Origin: Acidobacteriota bacterium
GTDB taxonomy: Bacteria; Acidobacteriota; Vicinamibacteria; Vicinamibacterales; CAVVIG01
Reading direction: 5' to 3'
Assembly: GCA_025463215.1 (NCBI GenBank)
Contig: JAOBWF010000157.1
Location: forward strand, 1 to 35,351
Length of the DNA: 35,351 nucleotides
The notes under the pieces are model-generated. The model did not search any database. It saw only the letters and a program-made list of their open reading frames with translations, and was not told the origin of the DNA. The translations under genes were made by a program, and so were the position numbers. Positions 21,558 through 29,444 of the stretch are shown here, one piece after another. Position 1 is the stretch's first letter, and each line of letters opens with the position of its first letter.

Positions 21558-21643
21558 GGCTGATGGCGAATCGCCGATGGCGTATTCGCCGCGGCAGCGA
21601 TCATTGGCCGGCCGTGATCACGATGCGATGAGCGATCAGCCAT
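21556..21643. repeat. Inverted and stuttering repeat between nagK and nagB
   Basis: ATGGCTGAT (21556-21564) and ATCAGCCAT (21635-21643) form a perfect 9-bp inverted pair. Between them are reiterated words (GATGGCGAAT, CGATGGCGTATTCG, GCGATGAGCGATC). The right arm contains the nagK stop and the left arm the nagB start, so the whole nagK-nagB junction is repeat-built. It may fold as a hairpin in the shared transcript. Confidence 0.55.
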
Positions 21644-22589
21644 TGGCCATGGCCGCCTTGTACTGAGGCACGAGCGCATGGCCTCGTGCCTCGGCCAGAG
21701 CCAGCCAGACGGCGCCGATCGCCGGTTCGGCGGTGAGGATTTGCGTCTGCGCGCGCGGCGCCACTTCGCCGAGGCGGCGCGGCAGCTCCTCCGCGAGCCA
21801 CGGGACGACCCGGAAGACGCCGCCGGCGAGGTGGAAGGTAAACGCGTCGCCACGCATCTCGAGCCGGGTCGCCACCGATCGCGCGGCCAGCACGAGCTCG
21901 TCGGCGGCGCGTTCGAGGATCCGGATCGCGACCGCGTCGCCGAGCTCGGCGACGCGCTGCACAATCGGTCCGAGCGCGGCGACGCTGCCCCGCGGCAGCT
22001 CGCGGTCGTACACGATCCGCGGCAGCCGCGACTCGTCGTCGACGTTGAAGTGCAGCAGGATCTCGCCGGTGAGGCCGGTGGCGGGCCCGCGGCCATCGGC
22101 GGCGCGCATCACCGCGGCGAGCGACTCGCGGCCGATCCAGTAGCCGCTGCCCTCGTCGCCGATCATGTGGCCCCAGCCGCCGGCGCGCGCCGCCTCGAAC
22201 GCGGCGTTGCGGCCGTAGACGATCGACCCGGTTCCGGCGTTGATCAGAATCCCCGGCTCATCGCGCGCGCCGGCCACCAGCGCGATCAACGCGTCGTTGA
22301 CGACGAGGACGCGCGACTTGTAGCCGATCCGGCGCATGATGGCGCGCACCGTCCGCGCCTCGTCGTCGCGGTCGACGCCGGCGATGCCGAGGCAGATTGC
22401 GGCCGGCGTGATCGCGCGATCGCCAATCGCCGCCTCCATCGCTTCGTGCAGCACCTTCTCGACCGCGAGCTCGCCGGCGGTATGGAGGTTGGCGCCGGCG
22501 CCACGGCCTTCCGCGACGATCGCGCCGTGCGCGTCCGCGAGCAGGCACACAGTCTTCGTGCCGCCTGCGTCGATGCCGAGAACATGCAT
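21636..22589 (-). CDS. N-acetylglucosamine kinase-like BadF/BadG family ATPase
   Basis: This is a sugar-kinase-fold protein of 317 aa. The phosphate-1 loop is GIDAGGTKTVCLLADA (residues 5-20), phosphate-2 is LINAGTGSIVYGRN (about 115-128), and a glycine-rich GGWGHMIGDEGSGYWIGRES follows, typical of GlcNAc or GlcNAc/MurNAc kinases of the BadF/BadG/BcrA/BcrD family. The adenosine-site segment is FHLAGGVFRVV. With murQ and nagB adjacent, phosphorylation of GlcNAc and possibly MurNAc is the best inference; NagK and MurK cannot be separated by eye. Its last residues (AAMANG) lie in the repeat region before nagB, which is probably co-transcribed 79 bp downstream. Confidence 0.85.
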   Translation of the reverse strand: MHVLGIDAGGTKTVCLLADAHGAIVAEGRGAGANLHTAGELAVEKVLHEAMEAAIGDRAITPAAICLGIAGVDRDDEARTVRAIMRRIGYKSRVLVVNDALIALVAGARDEPGILINAGTGSIVYGRNAAFEAARAGGWGHMIGDEGSGYWIGRESLAAVMRAADGRGPATGLTGEILLHFNVDDESRLPRIVYDRELPRGSVAALGPIVQRVAELGDAVAIRILERAADELVLAARSVATRLEMRGDAFTFHLAGGVFRVVPWLAEELPRRLGEVAPRAQTQILTAEPAIGAVWLALAEARGHALVPQYKAAMANG

Positions 22590-22624
22590 GCGCCGTTAAT
22601 TCTATGCTACGCTCCCGACCTTTC

Positions 22625-23842
22625 ATGCTGCACGCCGTCCTGCGCCGCGCGATCGTCGTGATCGCCGCCTCGTTATTCCTTTCCGGCCCGGTCCACGCGC
22701 AGGACGAAGTCCGCGCGCTCTGGGTCGTGCGCACCACGCTGACGTCGCCGGCGGCGATCGCCACGATGGTGGCGGCGGCGAAGAACGGCGGCTTCAACAC
22801 GCTGCTGGTCCAGGTGCGCGGCCGCGGCGACGCCTACTTCCAGCACGGCATCGAACCCCGCCCCGCTGCGCTCGCGGCGCAGCCCGGCTTCGATCCGCTG
22901 GCGACGACGATCGCGAAGGCGCACGACGCCGGTCTGCAGGTGCACGCCTGGATCAACGTCAACCTCGTGGCCGGGGCGGTCGATCTCCCGGCCGCCCGCG
23001 ATCACGTCGTCTACCGCCATCCCGAGTGGTTGATGGTGCCGCGGGCGCTCGCCGCCGAGATGTCGACGGTGGATCCGCGCAGCCCCGGATACGTCGGGCG
23101 CCTGGCACGCTACGCGCGCAGCCAGTCGGGCGAAATCGAAGGACTGTATCTGTCGCCGGTCTCCGCGGAATCGGTGGCCTATACGACGGCGGTCGTCCGC
23201 GACATCGCGCAGCGCTACGCGGTCGACGGCGTGCACCTCGACTACATCCGCTATCCGACGAGCGAGTTCGACTACAGCCGCGATACGCTCGCTGCTTTCC
23301 GATCCTCGCTGCTCGCCGACGTCGCACCGCCGGATCGCCGGCGCTACGAGGCGAGGATGGCGGCCGGCGAACCGCTCGTGTATACGCAGGCGTTTCCCGA
23401 GCGCTGGCGCGGATTCCGCGCCGCCCGCCTGACCGCGCTGCTGACGTCGCTGCGATCGAGCGTCAAGACGGTCCGCCCCGCGGCGCTGGTCAGCGTCGCG
23501 GTGATCCCCGACCCACGCGAGGCGATGACGCACCGGCTGCAGGACTGGCGCGGGTGGCTCGACAGCGGGCTGGTCGACGTCATCTGCCCGATGGCCTACA
23601 CCACCGATGCCGCGATGTTCGCGGCGCAGATCGCTTCCGCGAAACAGATCGCGGGATCCCATCCGCTCTGGGCCGGAATTGGCGCGTATCGCCTGTCCGC
23701 GGATCAGATCGTCGACAACGTGCAGACCGCGCGCCGGCTCGGCGTCGCCGGCATCATCCTGTTTTCCTACGACAGCCTCGCCGACCCGGCCCACGGGCCC
23801 GGCTTTGTCTCGCAGGTCGGACGCGCCGCTTTCCAGTTCTGA
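22625..23842 (+). CDS. GHL10-type (YngK-like) exported glycosidase-like protein
   Basis: The 405-aa protein has a signal peptide (AIVVIAASLFLSGPVHAQ). The TIM-barrel pattern of the glycosyl-hydrolase-like 10 family follows: EVRALWVVRTTLTSPAAIAT, AKNGGFNTLLVQVRGRGDAY, HDAGLQVHAWINVNL, VDGVHLDYIRYPTSEFDYSR and VDVICPMAYTTDAAMFAAQI. Related proteins are periplasmic or surface-exposed and some act on peptidoglycan or exopolysaccharide; the substrate here is unknown. The start at 22625 was preferred over an ATG at 22604, because that ATG sits inside a CTATGCTA motif that resembles a -10 element. It is divergent from nagK. Confidence 0.8.
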   Translation: MLHAVLRRAIVVIAASLFLSGPVHAQDEVRALWVVRTTLTSPAAIATMVAAAKNGGFNTLLVQVRGRGDAYFQHGIEPRPAALAAQPGFDPLATTIAKAHDAGLQVHAWINVNLVAGAVDLPAARDHVVYRHPEWLMVPRALAAEMSTVDPRSPGYVGRLARYARSQSGEIEGLYLSPVSAESVAYTTAVVRDIAQRYAVDGVHLDYIRYPTSEFDYSRDTLAAFRSSLLADVAPPDRRRYEARMAAGEPLVYTQAFPERWRGFRAARLTALLTSLRSSVKTVRPAALVSVAVIPDPREAMTHRLQDWRGWLDSGLVDVICPMAYTTDAAMFAAQIASAKQIAGSHPLWAGIGAYRLSADQIVDNVQTARRLGVAGIILFSYDSLADPAHGPGFVSQVGRAAFQF

Positions 23843-23850
23843 ATGTGCAG

Positions 23851-23888
23851 TTTCAGTTCTTAGTTCTTAGTTCATAGTTCTTAGTTTT
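23851..23888. repeat. Second TTCTTAG tandem array
   Basis: About five copies of the same 7-nt unit as at 20765-20829, in the same orientation, stand between the GHL10 gene and the first symporter. The two arrays bracket nagB, nagK and the GHL10 gene. Confidence 0.8.
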
Positions 23889-23899
23889 CAAGTGTAGCC

Positions 23900-25369
23900 A
23901 TGGGCTTCTCCGCCGTCAACTACGTGGTGCTCGCGGCCTACCTGGTCGGCATCACGATCTTCGGCAGTCGCTTCCGCAAGTCGCACCACTCCGTCAAAGA
24001 CTATTTTCTCGGCAGCCGGCAGACGTCGTGGGTCGTCATCAGCCTCTCGATTGTCGCGACCGAGACGAGCACGCTGACGCTGATCGGCGTGCCGGCGCTC
24101 GCCTACTCGGTCTACCCGAGGCCTGAGCAGGGCGGCAGCTTCACCTACCTGCAGGTCGTCGCCGGCTATGTCGTCGCCCGCTTCGTGATCAGCGCGCTGC
24201 TGATTCCGGCGTACTTCCAGGGTGAGATGCTGACCGCGTACGAGCTCCTCAATCGCCGCTTCGGGCCGCACGCCAAGCACTTCGCCGCGTCGCTGTTCCT
24301 GATCATGCGCGCGCTCGCCGAAGGGGTGCGGGTGTTCGCGGCGTCGCTCGTGCTCGCCGCGGTGCTCAGCGCGAGCGTGCCGGGGCTGCCGCATCTCTGG
24401 CTGTGGTCGATCGTGATCGTCGGCGTGCTGACCCTCGTGTATACCTTCGAGGGGGGCATCGCCGCGGTGATCTGGACCGACCTGGTGCAGCTCGTGATTT
24501 ACGTCGGCGGATCGCTGCTCGCGGCCTACATGCTCGTGCATCTCGTGCCGGGCGGATGGACCGCGATCGTCGACGATGCCCGCGCCAGCGGGAAATTGCA
24601 GTTCGTCTCGTGGTCGTGGGACCTGACGGTGCCGTTCACGTTCTGGGCCGGGTTGATCGGCGGCTGTTTCCTGACGATGGCGTCGCATGGGACCGACCAG
24701 CTGCTGGTGCAGCGGCTGCTGACGTGCCGCAATCAGCGCGAGAGCCAGCTTGCGCTGATTCTCTCCGGCTTCGTGGTGCTCGGACAGTTTGCGCTGTTCC
24801 TGACCATCGGGATGATGCTGCACGCGTATTACGCGGTCCATCCGCTGCCGCCGATGGCGACCAACGACGAGATTTTTCCCGCCTTCATCGTCCGCAGCTT
24901 GCCGCACGGCATCGCGGGCCTGGTGATCGCGGCGATCTTCGCCGCCGCGATGTCGAACCTGAGCGGATCGCTCAACTCGCTGGCATCGACGTCGATCCTC
25001 GATTTCTACAAGCCGCTCGCCGGCGCCCGCGTCGACGAAGCGCGGCTGCTGACGCTGTCGCGCTGGCTGACCGCCGCGTGGGGGCTCGTGCTGATCGCGA
25101 TCGCCATCATGGCGCGCGGCTGGGGGTCGGTGTTCACCGTCGGCCTCACCATCGCGTCGATCGTCTACGGGCCGATGCTCGGCGCCTTCCTGCTCGGCGT
25201 GCTGACCACCAGCGCAACCGAACGGGGCGTGATGGCCGGGATCGGCGTGTCATTAGTGTCGATGATCCTCGTCCGGGTCTTCACCCCGCTGGCGTGGACC
25301 TGGTATGTGCTCGCGGGCACCGCGATGTGTATGGGCGTCGGCCTGGTGGTGAGCCGTGTCGGTCGATGA
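23900..25369 (+). CDS. Sodium:solute symporter family (SSS) transporter 1
   Basis: This is a 489-aa polytopic membrane protein with about 13 hydrophobic segments. Family marks are KDYFLGSRQTSWVVISLSIV and the ATETSTLTLIGVPALAY Na+-site helix region. Others are VYTFEGGIAAVIWTDLVQLV, MASHGTDQLLVQRLLTCRNQ and FAAAMSNLSGSLNSLASTSI. The last is the conserved SSS signature with Ser residues near the second Na+ site. The substrate is not evident; the neighbours suggest an amino sugar, muropeptide or anhydro-sugar. Its stop overlaps the next gene by 14 bp. It has no clear Shine-Dalgarno; the upstream array abuts the start region. Confidence 0.88.
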   Translation: MGFSAVNYVVLAAYLVGITIFGSRFRKSHHSVKDYFLGSRQTSWVVISLSIVATETSTLTLIGVPALAYSVYPRPEQGGSFTYLQVVAGYVVARFVISALLIPAYFQGEMLTAYELLNRRFGPHAKHFAASLFLIMRALAEGVRVFAASLVLAAVLSASVPGLPHLWLWSIVIVGVLTLVYTFEGGIAAVIWTDLVQLVIYVGGSLLAAYMLVHLVPGGWTAIVDDARASGKLQFVSWSWDLTVPFTFWAGLIGGCFLTMASHGTDQLLVQRLLTCRNQRESQLALILSGFVVLGQFALFLTIGMMLHAYYAVHPLPPMATNDEIFPAFIVRSLPHGIAGLVIAAIFAAAMSNLSGSLNSLASTSILDFYKPLAGARVDEARLLTLSRWLTAAWGLVLIAIAIMARGWGSVFTVGLTIASIVYGPMLGAFLLGVLTTSATERGVMAGIGVSLVSMILVRVFTPLAWTWYVLAGTAMCMGVGLVVSRVGR

Positions 25370-26390
25370 TGCCCGCCGCGTCCTCGAGCGGGCGATCGAG
25401 GCGCGGGTGTTTCCTGCCGCGGCATTCGAGGTCGGACCGGCTGACGGGTTCATCACCAGCGAGGTGCTCGGCACGCTGACCTTTGACGAAGACGCCCGGC
25501 CGGCGAGCGGCGACACGATCTTCGATCTCGCGTCGCTGACGAAGCCGATCGCGACCACCTCGATCGTCATGTCGCTGGTGCGACGCGGCGCACTGACGCT
25601 CGACGCGCCGGTCGCCGACTTCGTCGAGGAATGGCGCGGCGCCGACCGCGAGCTGGTCACGATCCGCGATCTGCTCGAGCACGCCTCGGGTCTGCCGGCC
25701 CGCCTCGTCGATGCGCCGCCGATCACGCGCCGCGAGTTCGAGCACGAGATCTGCGCCATCGCGCTCGAGTATCCGGCGCGAACACGGTCGCTGTACAGCG
25801 ATCTCGGATTCATCCTGCTCGGCTTCATCGCGGCCGACCGCGGCGGCGCGCCGCTCCCGGCGCTGTTCGATTGGCCGGGCATCACGTTCACGCCGCCGCC
25901 GGCGCTTCGCCGCTTTGCGGCGCCGACGATGCCGATGGACGAGGACACGCGCCGCGGTCGGCGGCTGACCGGCGAGGTGCACGACAACTACGCGGCAGCG
26001 CTCGGCGGCGTCGCCGGCCATGCCGGCCTCTTCGCGACGGCGAACGACGTCGGCGCATTCGCGCGCGCGCTGCTGCGAACGCTGCGCGGCGACACCGACG
26101 TCCCCGCGCCGCTGTCGCAGGCGCTCCTCCGCCAGTTCCTGGCGAAGAGCACGGTCCCGGGCAGCTCGCGGGCGCTCGGCTGGGATACGATGCTGCCGAC
26201 TTCGTCGTGCGGCACCCGGATGTCCCCGCAGGCGTTCGGACACGTCGGGTTCACGGGGACGTCGCTCTGGATCGACCCGGTGCGCGATCGCTGCTTCGTG
26301 CTGCTCACCAATCGCGCGTGCGACGGCGGCACGCTCGACGACATGCGTACGGTGCGCCGCGCCTTTCACGACGCGCTCGGCGACGTGTGA
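25356..26390 (+). CDS. Serine hydrolase of the beta-lactamase/PBP4 family
   Basis: The 344-aa protein (GTG start) has the three active-site motifs of class C-type serine hydrolases: SxxK as Ser60-Leu-Thr-Lys63 (FDLASLTKPIATT), the Tyr motif YSDLGFILLG (Tyr147) and HVGFTGTSLW (296-305) in place of the KTG box. LLEHASGLPAR and GVAGHAGLFATANDVGAFA are also typical. There is no signal peptide, so the product is probably cytoplasmic, and the family includes amidases, esterases and peptidases. Next to murQ and amino-sugar genes, an amidase or peptidase role on muropeptides comparable with Bacillus YbbE/AmiE is plausible but inferred. It is translationally coupled to the upstream symporter (14-bp overlap). 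Confidence 0.85.
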   Translation: MSVDDARRVLERAIEARVFPAAAFEVGPADGFITSEVLGTLTFDEDARPASGDTIFDLASLTKPIATTSIVMSLVRRGALTLDAPVADFVEEWRGADRELVTIRDLLEHASGLPARLVDAPPITRREFEHEICAIALEYPARTRSLYSDLGFILLGFIAADRGGAPLPALFDWPGITFTPPPALRRFAAPTMPMDEDTRRGRRLTGEVHDNYAAALGGVAGHAGLFATANDVGAFARALLRTLRGDTDVPAPLSQALLRQFLAKSTVPGSSRALGWDTMLPTSSCGTRMSPQAFGHVGFTGTSLWIDPVRDRCFVLLTNRACDGGTLDDMRTVRRAFHDALGDV

Positions 26391-26398
26391 CGCGGCTC

Positions 26399-26788
26399 CG
26401 CGGTTCTCGGGGTGCTCGGGGTTCTGAAGGTGCTCGGGGTTCTCGAGGTGCTCAGGGTTCTGAAGGTGCTCGGGGTGCTCGGGGTTCTCAGGGTGCTCGG
26501 GGTTCGCGAGGCGCTCACGGCTCACGGGCGCTGACGGTTTTGGCGTTTCGTCGCACCGTGAGCAGCTCGACGACGTGCGAACCTGGGGAACCCTGCGAAT
26601 CTTGTGACCTGGGAGCCCTGCGGACCTGGAGAACCCCGAGAACTCGAGACCCCTGAGCACCTCGAGAAGCCTAAGCACCTCGAGAACCCTGAGCACCTGG
26701 AGAACCCTGAGCACCTCGAGAACCTTGAGCACCTTGAGAACCCTGAGCACCTCGAGAACCCTGAGCACCTCGAGAACTCCGAGAACCT
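26399..26788. repeat. Large inverted array of ~18-nt degenerate units
   Basis: The left half (26399-26519) is made of GGTGCTCGGGGTTCT/GGTTCTCGAGGTGCTC-like units. The right half (26627-26788) consists of their reverse complement, CCTGAGCACCTCGAGAA, with an 18-nt period. The 24 nt at 26438-26461 have perfect inverted copies at 26701-26724 and 26737-26760. The middle (26520-26626) is weakly related (CCTGGGGAACCCTGCG-like). This accounts for the whole 405-bp gap between the serine hydrolase and the second symporter. In one frame the right half reads HLENPE repeats leading into the symporter. Confidence 0.9.
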
Positions 26789-26795
26789 TACTGCC

Positions 26796-28589
26796 ATGCC
26801 CCTGACCCTCGTCGACTGGATCGTCATCGGCGGCTACTTCGCGCTCAACCTGGCGATCGGGCTGTACTACGCGCGCCGGGCGCGCGGCAGCACCACCGAG
26901 TTCTTTCTGTCCGGCCGCCGCGTGCCGTGGTGGCTCGCCGGCACATCGATGGTGGCGACCACCTTCGCCGCCGACACGCCGCTGGTGGTCACCGGCATGG
27001 TGGCGCGCTACGGCATCGCGGGCAACTGGCTGTGGTGGAACATGGCCGCCAGCGGCATGCTGACGGTGTTCGTCTACGCCCGCCTGTGGCGGCGCGCCGG
27101 CGTGATGACCGACGTCGAGTTCGCAGAGCTGCGCTACTCGGGCCGGCCCGCGGCGTTCCTGCGCGGCTTCCGCGCGCTCTATCTCGGCATCCCGATCAAC
27201 TGCATCGTCATGGGCTGGGTGAACCTGGCGATGCTGAAAATCCTCCAGGTCACGCTCGGTCTCGACGCGACCGGCGCGTTATGGGCGCTGCTCGCGCTCC
27301 TGATCTTCACCGCGTTCTACACCACGCTCGCGGGGCTCTGGGGCGTGCTGGTCACCGACCTCGTCCAGTTCGTGCTCAAGATGGGGATGGTGATCGCGCT
27401 CGCCTACTACGCCGTGCGCGCCACCGGCGGACTGGCGGCGCTCGAATCCAAAGTGCGCGCGCTCGACGCCGCGGCCGGCGGCGGCTCGCGCCTGACGTTC
27501 TTTCCGGCGGCCGACTCGGCATGGATGCCGGCAATCACGCTGTTCGTCTATCTCGGCGTGAGCTGGTGGGCGAGCTGGTATCCGGGCGCGGAGCCGGGGG
27601 GCGGCGGCTATGTCGCGCAGCGGATCTTCTCCGCCAAGACCGAGCGCGACGGCCTGTTCGCGACGCTGTGGTTCAACATCGCGCACTACGCGATCCGGCC
27701 GTGGCCATGGATCCTGACCGCCTTGGCGTCGCTGGTCCTCTACCCCAATCTGGTCGACAAGGAATCCGGCTACGTCCGGACCCTGATGGATCCGAACGTC
27801 TTCCCGCCGGCCCTGCGCGGCATCATGCTCGCGGCGTTCGCCGCCGCGTACATGTCGACGATCGGCACACAACTGAACTGGGGCGCCTCCTACGTCGTCA
27901 ACGACTTCTACCGCCGGTTCCTGAGGCGCAACGGCGCCGAGCGTGAATACGTGGTCGTCTCGCAGATCGTGACCGTGGCGCTGATGGTCGTGTCGATCTA
28001 TGTGACGCTGCACCTCGCGTCGATCGAGCAGGCGTGGAAGCTGCTGATCGTGACCGGCGCCGGCACCGGCACGGTACTGTTGCTGCGATGGTTCTGGTGG
28101 CGGATCAACGCGTGGTCCGAAGTGTCGGCGATGGCGGTCGCGGCCGCGGTGTCACTGTATCTGCAGATCGGGTTGAAGTGGGACGGCGACAAGCCGCGGG
28201 ACTTTGCCTACCTCATGCTGGTGACCGTCGGCTCGACGACGATCGCGTGGCTGGCGGTGACCTGGCTGACGCCGCCCGAGCCCGCCGCGACGCTGCACGC
28301 GTTCTATCGCCGCGTCCGGCCGCACGGGCGGGGCTGGGCGCCGATCGCGGCGGCGGTCGGACTGCCCTCCGCGTCGGGATCGCTCGGCGGCGAACTGTTC
28401 AACGCCTTCCTCGGCTGCGTCCTGGTCTACTCCGCGCTCTTCGGCGTCGGCCACATCCTGCTGCGCAGCGCCACCGTCGGGGCCGGACTGCTGATCGTGT
28501 CGGCGCTCGCGGCATTCGCGATCGCCCGCAACCTCACTGCACAAGAGGCCGCGGCCCGGTCGGCCATCAGCGAGCCCCGAGCGTCATAA
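26796..28589 (+). CDS. Sodium:solute symporter family (SSS) transporter 2
   Basis: The 597-aa integral membrane protein starts MPLTLVDWIVIGGYFALNLA, a standard SSS opening. STTEFFLSGRRVPWWLAGTS, MVATTFAADTPLVVTGMVAR, LAGLWGVLVTDLVQFVLKMG and AYMSTIGTQLNWGASYVVND follow. It is only distantly related to the first symporter. A long cytoplasmic or helical C-terminal extension follows residue ~470. An in-frame ATG at 26604 would add 64 residues of HLENPE repeats, but I judge this not to be translated because it is purely repeat-derived. It may be transcribed with the hydrolase. It is convergent with the pseudopilin gene (2-bp gap). Confidence 0.87.
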   Translation: MPLTLVDWIVIGGYFALNLAIGLYYARRARGSTTEFFLSGRRVPWWLAGTSMVATTFAADTPLVVTGMVARYGIAGNWLWWNMAASGMLTVFVYARLWRRAGVMTDVEFAELRYSGRPAAFLRGFRALYLGIPINCIVMGWVNLAMLKILQVTLGLDATGALWALLALLIFTAFYTTLAGLWGVLVTDLVQFVLKMGMVIALAYYAVRATGGLAALESKVRALDAAAGGGSRLTFFPAADSAWMPAITLFVYLGVSWWASWYPGAEPGGGGYVAQRIFSAKTERDGLFATLWFNIAHYAIRPWPWILTALASLVLYPNLVDKESGYVRTLMDPNVFPPALRGIMLAAFAAAYMSTIGTQLNWGASYVVNDFYRRFLRRNGAEREYVVVSQIVTVALMVVSIYVTLHLASIEQAWKLLIVTGAGTGTVLLLRWFWWRINAWSEVSAMAVAAAVSLYLQIGLKWDGDKPRDFAYLMLVTVGSTTIAWLAVTWLTPPEPAATLHAFYRRVRPHGRGWAPIAAAVGLPSASGSLGGELFNAFLGCVLVYSALFGVGHILLRSATVGAGLLIVSALAAFAIARNLTAQEAAARSAISEPRAS

Positions 28590-28591
28590 CC

Positions 28592-29419
28592 TCAGAAGCG
28601 ACCGCGCGGCGTGGATGGCGGCAGCACCGGCGTCACACCTCCGCTGCCGAACGGACTGGTGCCGCGGCCCGGGCCATTGGGGCCGCCGGCGCCGCGCCCG
28701 CGTTGGCCGGGCTGGCTGCCGCCGAAGGGACTGGTCTGCTGGCCGGGATTCGGCTGTCCGCGCTGGCCCGGGTTCGGCCGGCCGCCGGGACCTGGCGTGG
28801 TCGCACCGGCGGCGCCGCCGACCGCCTGCTGCTGCTGAATGTAGACGAAAGCCCACTCGTTGTAGTGACCGCGTCCGTTATAGAGGCGAATCGATTGATC
28901 CTTGCTCTTGCTCGTCACGCCTTGAATGCCGCCCGACGACTGCCCCGTCGACCCGGCGCTGATCGGCGGGCCGCCGACCCGTCCGGCTCCAGGTTGCGTC
29001 GCCGACCCGGGTTGCGTTTGCTGACTCTGGCCGCCGGGGGTCGCGGAACCGCCGGTGCCGCGCTGTCCGCCGGGCGGCTGGATGCCGCCGGGGACGTTCT
29101 GGCCGGCCGGGATCGGCACGAAGTCGTCGTTGGTAATCGGGTCCTTGAACTTCCGGCGGAGGAAGCGCTGATCGACCAGCACGTCGAGCGTCGGCGGGTA
29201 GGCATTGGCGAACTTGCGTTGAAACAGGCCGATGGCGTGCGCGTACTGCTTCCCGCGGAAGACGAGCTCCTCTTCCTTCTCGCGCCGCGCCGTCTGCTTC
29301 CACACCGGCATCGCGACCGACATCATGATGGTCATGACGCTGAGCGCGACCAGCAGCGCGGCCATCGCGTAGCCCGCCTGTGCGCCGAGATTCCGTTCCG
29401 CTTGACCCGCTAAGTCCAT
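28592..29419 (-). CDS. Pseudopilin-like protein with a Gly/Pro-rich tail
   Basis: The 275-aa protein (start MDLAGQAERNLGAQAG) has a pseudopilin-type hydrophobic helix AGYAMAALLVALSVMTIMMS, a break, and the amphipathic VWKQTARREKEEELVFRGKQ. YPPTLDVLVDQRFLRRKFKD is the conserved core seen in GspG-like proteins. Position 5 after the predicted cleavage lacks the usual Glu (YAMAA), as in some minor pseudopilins. From about residue 115 the sequence is Gly/Pro/Gln-rich low complexity (GGQSQQTQPGSATQ, PGPGGRPNPGQRGQPNPGQQ), broken by a short folded stretch (SIRLYNGRGHYNEWAFVYIQ). In-frame starts further upstream (29446, 29485) exist but would overlap the divergent lipoprotein gene. It probably belongs to the secretion locus at 31387-35351. 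Confidence 0.75.
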   Translation of the reverse strand: MDLAGQAERNLGAQAGYAMAALLVALSVMTIMMSVAMPVWKQTARREKEEELVFRGKQYAHAIGLFQRKFANAYPPTLDVLVDQRFLRRKFKDPITNDDFVPIPAGQNVPGGIQPPGGQRGTGGSATPGGQSQQTQPGSATQPGAGRVGGPPISAGSTGQSSGGIQGVTSKSKDQSIRLYNGRGHYNEWAFVYIQQQQAVGGAAGATTPGPGGRPNPGQRGQPNPGQQTSPFGGSQPGQRGRGAGGPNGPGRGTSPFGSGGVTPVLPPSTPRGRF

Positions 29420-29444
29420 GGGAATTAAGATGGTTATGGTCTTC

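Noticed and set aside
26399..26788. CRISPR array
   Set aside because: The 18-nt units are contiguous and degenerate, with no unique spacers, and they are inverted in the other half; no cas genes nearby.
26604..26795. 64-residue N-terminal extension of the second symporter (HLENPE repeats)
   Set aside because: Purely repeat-derived, with no ribosome site; MPLTLVDWIV at 26796 is a normal SSS start.
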